From: Bacteriovorax sp.
GTDB taxonomy: Bacteria > Bdellovibrionota > Bacteriovoracia > Bacteriovoracales > Bacteriovoracaceae
Direction: 5' to 3'
Length of the DNA stretch: 11,888 nucleotides
Assembly (NCBI GenBank): GCA_030654205.1
Contig: JAURXW010000033.1
Span: 1 to 11,888 of the forward strand
Every line of letters starts with the position of its first letter. The first letter of the stretch is position 1. Positions 6,545 through 11,888 of the stretch are shown here, in pieces. Both the position numbers and the translations under genes were made by a program. The notes below the pieces were generated by a model. That model had not been told where the DNA came from, ran no database searches, and saw only the letters and a program-made list of their open reading frames with translations.

Positions 6545-7858
6545 TTATAATGTTCCTGCCATAAAATCTGAATAAAATAATTCGTAAGCAGATCTTACAA
6601 CCGGCATCTCTCTTGCGCCAATCCAATTTGAATTACCGTCATTAAATGTTTGCCAAATAAATGGCATTACCATTTTCACGTTAGAGTATCTTTTTACAAT
6701 TTGGCGGTATGGCGGGACCTGGGCCATAATATCTCGCTCTCCAGATCTGTCTCTTACCGGGTGACCGGCCTGAGGAACAGAAATTAAGTATCGCGGTTTA
6801 TGATCGGTATTAGTCATTGCAGTAAGCATAGTATTCAAATGCTCATAATACCAATCAACACTATAGCCTTCACATTTCATCGAGGCAGAGTAACAATCAA
6901 AACCAAACCAATCAAAGCTTGGAAAAAGTGGACGACTGTCCCGCAACTCAGCTGTTGTTAAAATTACACCGATTGGCATATCAGGAAACTTTGATTTTAA
7001 AAAGCGGCCCATTGTTTCTTGAGCATTGTATATTTCGGCCACACTTAGCTTGGCATTCAATCCATTTGTGTAAGGTTCATCCTGGCCATAAAAAGCAGCA
7101 ATCGTAGAAAGATGGCGGCGAATAATAGGTTCGACACTTTTAAAAGCTTCGGCATAATCTTCTTTTAAGTGAAATCCATCATCGAAAAAAAGCCAGTCAA
7201 AAGTTACTGTTGCTTTTACTCCAAGTTGCTCACATTCGATTAATTTTTGTTCGAAATTTTTTGATTTTATAAAGATGAGATTACTAACCTTCGCCAACTC
7301 AGGAATATAATCTTGATTTCCTACTCCATCCATTGCTCCTGCAAAAAAACTAAAATATTTTTTCCCATCATCGCGAGTTTGTGTGACCTTAGGTAATGTC
7401 TCAGCAACAACGTAGCCTTGGATTCCTTCGCGCTTCCAACTCTTAAAATTTAACTCTTCATTACCAGCAATAAGCATTATGTGATTATTGGTTTTTACAT
7501 TTACATAACGAACAAGGCCCACCAAATTTGCGCCTGGTGTATTCGAGACATTTCCTAATGAACCTTCTAGTCTTTGACCTTCACAGGTTGGCTCGGTACT
7601 TAAAAAATGACTATTGCCTTTTGCTTTAATTAAACAGCGATAAAGCGGAGAAGTTCCAGGAGTATTGGCTTCAAAAAGCCTAAATCTTGCTTCATCAGGA
7701 AAATACCCGGCCTTTGGTCCTTCAGTTGGATTTGTCGAAAACAAATAATCATTGCCCGAATAGCTTCGATAAATTGGATGTGTTTCGTCGGAAAAAGCCG
7801 ATCCAGCAATAAGAAAAGTCGCACCAATAATTATTTTTTTAAATGGAATGAATTGCAT
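6545..7858 (-). CDS. Secreted glycoside-hydrolase-like TIM-barrel protein with N-terminal three-repeat domain
   Basis: This encodes 437 aa. Residues 1-23 are a signal peptide (KKIIIGATFLIAGSAFS). Residues 27-152 hold three related segments of the PLYR...G.HFLST...E...GY type: 28-62 (PIYRSYSGNDYLFST, LFEAN), 71-104 (PLYRCLIKAKGNSHFLST) and 116-151 (VRYVNVKTNNHIMLI, IQGYVV). These look like DUF5648 repeats found beside secreted hydrolases. Residues 165-435 look like a TIM barrel: FFAGAMDG (171-178), LIFIKS, ATVTFDWLFF (216-225), AAFYGQDEPY (254-263), IGVILTTAE (296-304), DWFGFDCYS (316-324), YLISVPQAG (357-365) and MPFIWQTFNDG (398-408). Glu261 in DEP is the best acid/base candidate. The substrate cannot be told. 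GGAGA lies 5-6 nt before the ATG and a promoter lies at 7886-7913. It heads a two-gene operon. Confidence 0.8.
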   Translation of the reverse strand: MQFIPFKKIIIGATFLIAGSAFSDETHPIYRSYSGNDYLFSTNPTEGPKAGYFPDEARFRLFEANTPGTSPLYRCLIKAKGNSHFLSTEPTCEGQRLEGSLGNVSNTPGANLVGLVRYVNVKTNNHIMLIAGNEELNFKSWKREGIQGYVVAETLPKVTQTRDDGKKYFSFFAGAMDGVGNQDYIPELAKVSNLIFIKSKNFEQKLIECEQLGVKATVTFDWLFFDDGFHLKEDYAEAFKSVEPIIRRHLSTIAAFYGQDEPYTNGLNAKLSVAEIYNAQETMGRFLKSKFPDMPIGVILTTAELRDSRPLFPSFDWFGFDCYSASMKCEGYSVDWYYEHLNTMLTAMTNTDHKPRYLISVPQAGHPVRDRSGERDIMAQVPPYRQIVKRYSNVKMVMPFIWQTFNDGNSNWIGAREMPVVRSAYELFYSDFMAGTL

Positions 7859-7872
7859 AGTATCTCCAAAAT

Positions 7873-7893
7873 GTTTAATTTTGAAATTAAAAC
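7873..7893. repeat. Imperfect inverted repeat at the transcription start of the TIM-barrel operon
   Basis: GTTTAATTT (7873-7881) faces AAATTAAAAC (7884-7893) around two bases; the arms match apart from one extra base. It overlaps the -10 element and the expected start site of the minus-strand promoter, so it could be an operator or a leader hairpin. It is AT-rich, and chance is possible. Confidence 0.35.
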
Positions 7894-7913
7894 AGTCTGT
7901 GACAATCCGTCAA
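7886..7913 (-). promoter_or_regulatory. Promoter of the TIM-barrel operon
   Basis: On the minus strand TTGACG (7908-7913) and TTTAAT (7886-7891) are separated by 16 bp. Transcription would start near 7879 and leave a leader of about 20 nt holding the GGAGA site. It is the best match in the 188-bp region between the two divergent genes. Confidence 0.5.
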
Positions 7914-8046
7914 TCCTGGCCATCAAGCAGTGTAAATTCTACCTGATTTTCTTCTCAATATCTTTTTTAGGCCGAGAGTTTATTGAAATAAGCATTTAAA
8001 TCATAATTGATTATAAATAATAGAATCATTAATATTGGGAGTTTGT

Positions 8047-8751
8047 ATGAAAAAATATCTGTTATGTTTTTTTTGTTTTATTAGTTTTGAAATTTTTGCC
8101 TTAGAAAATATAATCACTGAAGAGGGTCTACAAAATCCTGTCATTTTAAATCAAGGCCAGAGTTATTTTCTTAATTTGTCCAAATCATACTACATCGATC
8201 ATTTAGTTATTTCCGCCGAAGGTATCGCTGATGATTCAATGCTGGAAGTTCTCGTTGATGATGAAGTCAGAGGAACAATTTATGCTCCAGGTATAGATCC
8301 TCAATATGTAGTAACGATCAAAGAAGTAAATCACAGAATTGAATTCAGACACCGAAGCGGTGCAAAAATGAGAATTTTAGGAGTTAAAATTTTTCATTCT
8401 GAAAATGGCTTCGATCCAAATACCAGAGGACTTCCGGTTAGTAAGTACTATGCTGCCAATTTTGCCAACCAAGTCATCCTCTTGACTAAAACTTTGGAAA
8501 CTATTTTACCCTTTGAAGATTTTAAAAAAAATTTATTACCTACCAAAATAGCGGCCGGACAACTCTTTGCCATTGCTGATGCCCGCGGCGATATTTCAGT
8601 TAAAACTCTGGAGAAATTTCAAGCTTTATATTTTACAATGAATATGGCCAATGGCTATGTTGATGAGTTGTTATCGAGTAATTCGACTTTTGATTTAGCT
8701 GTTAAGTTCTTAGAAATGAAGGAAGAAATTAAAGATCAATTGGATATTTAG
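8047..8751 (+). CDS. Secreted protein with N-terminal beta-sandwich-like and C-terminal helical parts
   Basis: From the ATG at 8047 this gives 234 aa. GGGAG sits 5 nt upstream and decides the start; an in-frame TTG at 8035 lies inside that ribosome binding site region. Residues 1-18 are a signal peptide (KKYLLCFFCFISFEIFA). Residues 20-120 are strand-rich (SYFLNLSKSYYIDHLVISAE, LEVLVDDEVRGTIYA, YVVTIKEVNHRIEFRHR, MRILGVKIFHS) and look like a jelly-roll or carbohydrate-binding-module type sandwich; this is inference from pattern alone. Residues 128-234 are largely helical (VSKYYAANFANQVILLTKTL, KFLEMKEEIKDQL). No catalytic motif is seen and the family is not recognised. It is divergent from the TIM-barrel operon; a shared control region of 188 bp lies between them. 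Confidence 0.75.
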   Translation: MKKYLLCFFCFISFEIFALENIITEEGLQNPVILNQGQSYFLNLSKSYYIDHLVISAEGIADDSMLEVLVDDEVRGTIYAPGIDPQYVVTIKEVNHRIEFRHRSGAKMRILGVKIFHSENGFDPNTRGLPVSKYYAANFANQVILLTKTLETILPFEDFKKNLLPTKIAAGQLFAIADARGDISVKTLEKFQALYFTMNMANGYVDELLSSNSTFDLAVKFLEMKEEIKDQLDI

Positions 8752-8801
8752 CCACTAACGACTCATTAAAAAATACCTCCTGAGAGTTTTTAATAATAAA
8801 C

Positions 8802-8830
8802 TTTACAGTACTATTATAGATATAAATAAT
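8802..8830 (+). promoter_or_regulatory. Promoter of the lipoprotein gene
   Basis: TTTACA (8802-8807) and AATAAT (8825-8830) are separated by 17 bp, and each matches the sigma70 consensus at five of six positions. The predicted start is near 8837, which leaves a leader of about 25 nt with AGGAG. The lipoprotein gene is thus probably not dependent on readthrough from the gene that ends at 8751. Confidence 0.5.
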
Positions 8831-8844
8831 ATCAACAATAGTAC
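8808..8844. repeat. Spaced inverted repeat around the lipoprotein promoter
   Basis: GTACTATT (8808-8815) and AATAGTAC (8837-8844) are exact 8-bp inverted copies with centres 29 bp apart, on either side of the -10 element. The layout would suit a dimeric regulator, or the RNA could not form it because only the right arm would be transcribed. Confidence 0.4.
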
Positions 8845-8861
8845 AACAGGAGTTATTCTTT

Positions 8862-9623
8862 ATGAAAATCAAAACGATTTTATTTTCACTCTCGCTTTTA
8901 AACCTAGTGGCATGTTCATCGCTTACTCATCAATTCGATGCAAAACGTGCACAAGGAATTCACAAAGTTGCCATCGTGGCATTCGAAATTCATCAGCAAA
9001 AACCAGCTGATAATTTAGGGATTGGGGCCTTATCATCAATGAATCAAGGATTGGATAAGGAAGCAGCAGTATTAAAAAAAATGGGTTTAAAAGTTGCTAA
9101 CAATTTTTCAGCTCAAATTGAAAAAAAGACTAAGTGGCAAGTCCTTCCAATAAACACAGTTATTGCTAATCCTGCTTACAAAGAAAGAGTAGCAGGCACA
9201 ATGACTGGAATGAGATCTGTAACTATGGTTGGTCCAAGCTATGAATCAATATATCCAGATGGATTATTAGACATGGCCGCTTTTCGCAAATTAACTCTTG
9301 AGGAACGTGCAAAATTAGCAAAAGATCTAGGAGTAGATGCTCTTGCTGAAGTTAACATTATGAATAATATTGAACAAAGCAGATTTTCTCTTGGCCATGC
9401 TTTCGGTGGTGGAAGTTTTGCTTTTTCAGGAAGTGCTAGTTTAGAAGTTTACGATGTAACTTCAAATGACCCCGTCTGGAGAAGCCAAAATGTTTCTGGC
9501 GAAGTAACAGAAAAATCAGAAGATCTTTCTGACAAAATGTCGAAAATAGAAAAACTTTCTACACTAGGTGAAAAAGCTTCTAATATGGCAATTTCAAAAC
9601 TAGTTGAATCATACTCGTTATAA
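8862..9623 (+). CDS. Outer-membrane-type lipoprotein with CsgG/TolB-N-like alpha/beta domain
   Basis: This encodes 253 aa. The lipobox LVAC places the lipidated cysteine at residue 18 after a KIKTILFSLSLLN signal; Ser follows at +2, so Lol-dependent sorting to the outer membrane is expected. The mature protein shows the order seen in CsgG- or TolB-N-like domains: strand HKVAIVAFEIH (34-44), a helix with KVANNFSAQIEKK (77-89), strand WQVLPINTVI (92-101), helix LTLEERAKLAKDLGVDALAEVNI (144-166), a Gly/Ser-rich turn GHAFGGGSFAFSGSASLEVYDV, and a final helix. This fold assignment is from pattern, not alignment. AGGAG lies 9 nt before the ATG. The gene has its own promoter and is closed by a strong terminator, so it forms a single-gene unit. 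Function is unknown. Confidence 0.8.
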   Translation: MKIKTILFSLSLLNLVACSSLTHQFDAKRAQGIHKVAIVAFEIHQQKPADNLGIGALSSMNQGLDKEAAVLKKMGLKVANNFSAQIEKKTKWQVLPINTVIANPAYKERVAGTMTGMRSVTMVGPSYESIYPDGLLDMAAFRKLTLEERAKLAKDLGVDALAEVNIMNNIEQSRFSLGHAFGGGSFAFSGSASLEVYDVTSNDPVWRSQNVSGEVTEKSEDLSDKMSKIEKLSTLGEKASNMAISKLVESYSL

Positions 9624-9625
9624 GA

Positions 9626-9671
9626 ATTTTTAAATTAGGCCCAGATTTTATATCTGGGCCGATTTAAAAAT
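9626..9671. terminator. Bidirectional terminator between convergent genes
   Basis: GGCCCAGAT (9638-9646) and ATCTGGGCC (9652-9660) form a perfect 9-bp stem with a 5-nt loop. The outer ATTTTTAAAT (9626-9635) and ATTTAAAAAT (9662-9671) are also perfect complements, so the dyad spans 46 bp. It can serve the lipoprotein gene on the plus strand and the small secreted-protein gene on the minus strand. Confidence 0.88.
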
Positions 9672-9695
9672 ATTTTCAAGATCTTTGTCGAAATA

Positions 9696-10004
9696 TTAGT
9701 GGCAATTAACTCCACTCAAAATCGAGTAACTTACATTAGTATCAACTGTAATCAATTCTTTAACAGTTCCATTTTTATTCAAGAACGCCACTGACGAATT
9801 TTGATCTCCGTAAGAATAATAGTCCGAAGCTCCATATTTATATCCTCTAAGGGCACATTCGCCGATAGCGGTATCCCAATCGGCCTTTAAAGAAAACTTA
9901 ACACCGTTAAAAGTTCTTTGGATGCCACCTAACTGAAACTCATCAGCAATTGCAAATCCCGAAATTGATAATAATAAAATTGGGCCCATTAATAATTTAA
10001 TCAT
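9696..10004 (-). CDS. Small secreted protein with two cysteines, unknown family
   Basis: This encodes 102 aa. Residues 1-20 are a signal peptide (IKLLMGPILLLSISGFAIA) with cleavage before DEFQ. The mature 82 residues carry two cysteines (50 and 101), likely one disulfide, and a tyrosine-rich turn YKYGASDYYSYGDQNSS (55-71). Strand-like stretches follow (SVAFLNKNG, VKELITVDTNVSYSILSG). No family is recognised. GGAGA lies 6 nt before the ATG. The outer-membrane barrel gene lies 60 bp upstream on the same strand; a short hairpin sits between, so co-transcription is possible but not shown. It ends 24 bp before the bidirectional terminator. Confidence 0.75.
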   Translation of the reverse strand: MIKLLMGPILLLSISGFAIADEFQLGGIQRTFNGVKFSLKADWDTAIGECALRGYKYGASDYYSYGDQNSSVAFLNKNGTVKELITVDTNVSYSILSGVNCH

Positions 10005-10020
10005 TTTTGTCTCCGTTTTT

Positions 10021-10042
10021 TTAGAGACATAATTGCCTCTAA
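10021..10042. other. Hairpin in the leader or spacer of the small secreted-protein gene
   Basis: TTAGAG (10021-10026) pairs with CTCTAA (10037-10042); after one mismatch CA and TG continue the stem. In the minus-strand transcript it lies just upstream of the GGAGA site and is followed by an A run rather than T, so it is not a normal terminator for the upstream gene. It may be a transcript-processing or stabilising hairpin. Confidence 0.3.
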
Positions 10043-10064
10043 TATTTTGGCAAATACTAATTAC

Positions 10065-10739
10065 TTAAAATTGATATCCAACACCCAAAGCTCCATAGGC
10101 ACCTGTAAAATCGGCCTTAGTTGGAACTTCTAAATATTCATCACCTGAAGGCTTCATGGCCTTTAGTTCATAGTAGCGATAACCTCCCACTATATATGGA
10201 ACAAAATTACTCGCTAAATAAGCACGTACTCCCACTGAAGCTTCTGCCATCACAGCGCCTTCACGCGCAGACTTTCCTTCAAAACTACTCGAAAAATTAT
10301 AAGATGCTTTTGCTTCGGAGCTACCGTAGCCTAATTCAACTGCGGAAAATGGTTGAAGATTATAACCTAAAAAATTCGTATTAAAGTTAAGCGTTTGTCC
10401 TAATAGGAATGCAACTGTTTCAATTTTATTGGTATAAAAAAGATTGCTATTTTCTATTGAAAAATTTTTTAGGCTTAGTTTAGAATTTGAAGACCAAGAA
10501 TCTTTTTTTAGTACGGTGTATTCCACACCAGCAGTGAATCCAGTGATAGTATTGGACTGATCTCCTACTTTAGCCGCTGAGAATTCAATTTCAGCAAAGG
10601 GTAAAATTCCAAGTAGTGAAGGCATTTGAGTCTGTGCTGCATCAACGCTTTTTTTAATTGTGCTTTCTTCATTGACTGCGGCATGACTCGTTACCGAAAA
10701 TGTCATCATGGTAAAAATTAATAATACTGAAAACTTCAT
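10065..10739 (-). CDS. Outer-membrane beta-barrel protein, eight-stranded type
   Basis: This encodes 224 aa. Residues 1-20 are a signal peptide (KFSVLLIFTMMTFSVTSHA). After a short helical, polar stretch (to about 45) the rest alternates hydrophobic and polar residues as in a small porin-like barrel: FAEIEFSAAKV, ITGFTAGVEYTVL, SKLSLKNFSIE, TVAFLLGQTLNFN, PFSAVELGYGSSEAKASYNF, VMAEASVGVRAYL, FVPYIVGGYRYYEL and AYGALGVGYQF. It ends in the aromatic C-terminal residue that the BAM complex recognises (YQF). Length and pattern fit the OmpA/OmpW-like or 'outer membrane beta-barrel' class with about eight strands. Ligand or role cannot be inferred. GAGGA lies 5-6 nt upstream of the ATG. Confidence 0.8.
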   Translation of the reverse strand: MKFSVLLIFTMMTFSVTSHAAVNEESTIKKSVDAAQTQMPSLLGILPFAEIEFSAAKVGDQSNTITGFTAGVEYTVLKKDSWSSNSKLSLKNFSIENSNLFYTNKIETVAFLLGQTLNFNTNFLGYNLQPFSAVELGYGSSEAKASYNFSSSFEGKSAREGAVMAEASVGVRAYLASNFVPYIVGGYRYYELKAMKPSGDEYLEVPTKADFTGAYGALGVGYQF

Positions 10740-10828
10740 TTTGTTCCTCTTGAAAGTTGCATAGACATCATTGTCATATTTCGTTAATTAGAATGTATTA
10801 GATAAGGAATTATTATTAGTTTAATCTC

Positions 10829-10960
10829 TCAAGTAGTATTTTTTGATGAGTCGATACTGCTAGCGGAGGATTGCGTGTCATATTCCACGTTCGAGCTTAA
10901 TTGATAGGGCCGGGAGGCGAGATCGAGTTCGATATTTTTGCGAATAAAGAATTGCAACAT
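10829..10960 (-). CDS. Possible 43-aa small protein
   Basis: An ATG at 10960 opens a 43-codon frame preceded by AAAGGA 4 nt upstream. The product begins MLQFFIRKNIELDLASRPYQ and ends in a serine-rich tail (SSASSIDSSKNTT). It overlaps the RCC1-like remnant on the other strand, so at most one of them is likely to be meaningful. There is no recognised family. The ribosome binding site is the only positive evidence, and short chance frames are common. Confidence 0.2.
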   Translation of the reverse strand: MLQFFIRKNIELDLASRPYQLSSNVEYDTQSSASSIDSSKNTT

Positions 10961-11074
10961 TTATCCTTTATTAAAGCACCAAAAATGATCGCGGTTGGAG
11001 GTGATCACACCTGTGCTATCGACGACGAACGGACATCACTCACAAGGATTATCCAATCTCGCCAGACTCATTAA
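10901..11074 (+). pseudogene. Remnant of an RCC1-repeat-like protein gene
   Basis: A frame without a usable ATG at its start is open from 10901 to a TAA at 11072-11074 (57 codons). It contains APKMIAVGGDHTCAIDDE (encoded near 10976-11029), which matches the bacterial RCC1 repeat pattern 'i.aGg.HtCAl.ddG'. The rest of a repeat (the CWG strand and LGDG turn) is missing and the frame breaks down into ERTSLTRIIQSRQTH. Intact RCC1-type proteins carry about seven such repeats forming a propeller, and many bacterial ones are secreted or lipidated. The fragment has a higher GC content than its neighbours. It is best read as debris of a larger gene lost before or during arrival of the Fic gene. The call rests on one motif. 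Confidence 0.5.
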
Positions 11075-11142
11075 TGGCATTATTCTTGGCCCTTACATGA
11101 TTTCTACATATTAGATAAACACTCTTCAGAAATGAGATTTTT

Positions 11143-11172
11143 TTGTACAAAAAGTCCTTAATATGGTATAGT
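11143..11172 (+). promoter_or_regulatory. Promoter of the Fic gene
   Basis: TTGTAC (11143-11148) and TATAGT (11167-11172) are separated by 18 bp, and the -10 carries the TGG extension (extended -10). The start site is expected near 11179, inside the operator dyad. The -35 lies in a perfect 14-bp palindrome (TTTTTGTACAAAAA, 11140-11153). Confidence 0.65.
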
Positions 11173-11199
11173 GACAATATCATCATATACCGTATTAAG
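11157..11199. repeat. Large inverted repeat over the Fic promoter, probable operator
   Basis: CTTAATATGGTATA (11157-11170) and TATACCGTATTAAG (11186-11199) are inverted copies with one mismatch in 14, separated by 15 bp. The left arm covers most of the -10 element and the right arm ends just before the ribosome binding site. Arm centres are 29 bp apart, close to three helix turns, so two regulator dimers or one dimer of dimers could bind one face. The transcript cannot form it because the left arm precedes the start site, which favours a protein-binding site. Confidence 0.6.
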
Positions 11200-11206
11200 A
11201 GATCAT

Positions 11207-11888
11207 ATGACTAAAAATCAAACCCAGCCCCTTTTTGAAAGAATAGATAAAAAATTAGAAATTCTTAATACCCATCGTCCTCTTTCTCCCGCTGTCGTTT
11301 CAAAATTAAAAGAACAGTTTGCTGTAGAGATGACTTATAATTCAAACGCAATTGAGGGAAATAGACTCACTCTTAAAGAAACCTATCTTGTTATTGGCGA
11401 AGGAATGACAGTCAAAGGGAAATCGCTCAAAGATCACCTTGAGGCTAAAAATCATTTTGAGGCGATTCAGTTTTTATATGAACTTATTGAGCACGAAAAG
11501 AGGCATACGATATCTGAGCGACTCATTCGATCTCTTCAGCAACTTATTGTGAAAGAGAGTAATTCTTCCATTGCTGGCAATTATCGAACAGGTTCGGTGA
11601 TGATTTCTGGTTCAAAGCATCGACCTCCTGATTCTATTGATGTTCCTATTCTTATGGGTGAGTTGATTAAATGGGTGCAAAAAAATATTAAGCATATTCA
11701 TCCCATTGAGCTTGCAGCAACTTTTCATCACAGGATTGCTCATATCCACCCTTTCTTCGATGGAAATGGAAGAACAGCAAGACTTGCAATGAATGTTCTT
11801 CTTATGCAAAATGGTTATCCATTAGTCATTATTTTGAAGAACGATAGAAAAAAATATTACGATGTTCTTGAAAAGGCCGACAAAGGAA
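11207..11888 (+). CDS. Class II Fic-domain protein (runs off the window end)
   Basis: The first 227 codons are present. The Fic core motif HPFFDGNGRTAR (181-192) is complete, with catalytic His181, Mg-binding Asp185, and Arg189/Arg192 for phosphate binding. The inhibitory-helix motif SNAIEG (46-51) lies upstream of the core, which makes this a class II protein whose Glu50 would block ATP gamma-phosphate placement. The target-binding flap is near YRTGSVMISGSKHRPPD (126-142). Such proteins transfer AMP from ATP (or remove it) on Ser, Thr or Tyr of target proteins. Many relatives carry a winged-helix domain at the C-terminus, which would lie beyond the window. AAGAG lies about 7 nt before the ATG. 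A strong promoter with a large dyad stands in front, fitting self-control. The target cannot be inferred. Confidence 0.95.
   Translation, partial: MTKNQTQPLFERIDKKLEILNTHRPLSPAVVSKLKEQFAVEMTYNSNAIEGNRLTLKETYLVIGEGMTVKGKSLKDHLEAKNHFEAIQFLYELIEHEKRHTISERLIRSLQQLIVKESNSSIAGNYRTGSVMISGSKHRPPDSIDVPILMGELIKWVQKNIKHIHPIELAATFHHRIAHIHPFFDGNGRTARLAMNVLLMQNGYPLVIILKNDRKKYYDVLEKADKG

Larger units (their letters stand above)
10740..11206. other. 467-bp interval without an intact assigned gene
   Basis: The left part (10740-10850) is AT-rich and should hold the promoter of the barrel gene, though no clear hexamer pair was found. The middle (about 10850-11085) is visibly richer in G and C than its surroundings and carries a decayed RCC1-like fragment and a small antisense frame. 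The right part (11086-11206) is AT-rich again and holds the Fic promoter and operator. No tRNA-like fold, transposase or terminal repeat was seen. Confidence 0.6.

Noticed and set aside
6528..6626. N-terminal extension of the small periplasmic protein up to 6626
   Set aside because: It would overlap the end of the TIM-barrel gene and bury the signal peptide; GGAG before the ATG at 6527 decides the start.
8007..8035. TTGATT / TAATAT pair with 17-bp spacing before the gene at 8047
   Set aside because: The start site would fall near 8042, after the GGGAG ribosome binding site, so the site would not be in the transcript. Other hexamers here were no better.
11612..11809. Minus-strand frame opposite the Fic gene
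   Set aside because: It is antisense to the catalytic Fic motif and is explained by that coding sequence.

Overview
The window reads as AT-rich Gram-negative chromosomal DNA. It is dense with genes on both strands, many preceded by GGAG-type ribosome binding sites and many with Sec or lipoprotein signals. Protein style and gene mix (a PyNP-type nucleoside phosphorylase operon, a YkuD L,D-transpeptidase, many short secreted orphans, an outer-membrane barrel) suggest a Bdellovibrionota / Bacteriovorax-like bacterium. That placement is inference; no rRNA or other marker is present.

Layout. (1) 1-868, minus strand: the N-terminal part of an RNase E/G-family gene with its own promoter, preceded by a small membrane or exported protein. 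(2) 889-3552, plus strand: a three-gene nucleoside salvage operon (pyrimidine-nucleoside/thymidine phosphorylase, purine-nucleoside phosphorylase, cytidine deaminase) with 9-12 bp gaps and one good promoter. (3) 3562-4794, minus strand: a secreted L,D-transpeptidase; divergent from it is a MarC-family membrane protein (4929-5510) that looks leaderless and ends in a strong hairpin. (4) 5553-7858, minus strand: a four-cysteine secreted protein with a possible RBS-masking hairpin, then a two-gene secreted module of a repeat-plus-TIM-barrel glycosidase-like protein and a small periplasmic beta protein. (5) 8047-9623, plus strand: a secreted two-part protein and an outer-membrane-type lipoprotein, closed by a bidirectional terminator. 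(6) 9696-10739, minus strand: a small secreted protein and an outer-membrane beta-barrel protein. (7) 10740-11206: a gene-poor stretch of different base composition carrying a decayed RCC1-repeat fragment. (8) 11207 to the end: the first 227 codons of a class II Fic protein whose promoter is covered by a large near-perfect inverted repeat.

The salvage operon is the best understood unit. Cytidine deaminase turns cytidine into uridine, and the two phosphorylases release bases and (deoxy)ribose-1-phosphate, which would suit an organism that takes up nucleosides from degraded nucleic acid. The other clusters are mostly envelope or secreted proteins of unknown role. The most unusual signals are the Fic operator, the secreted TIM-barrel module, the possible leaderless marC-like gene, and a strong excess of the tetramer GGCC over the whole window.
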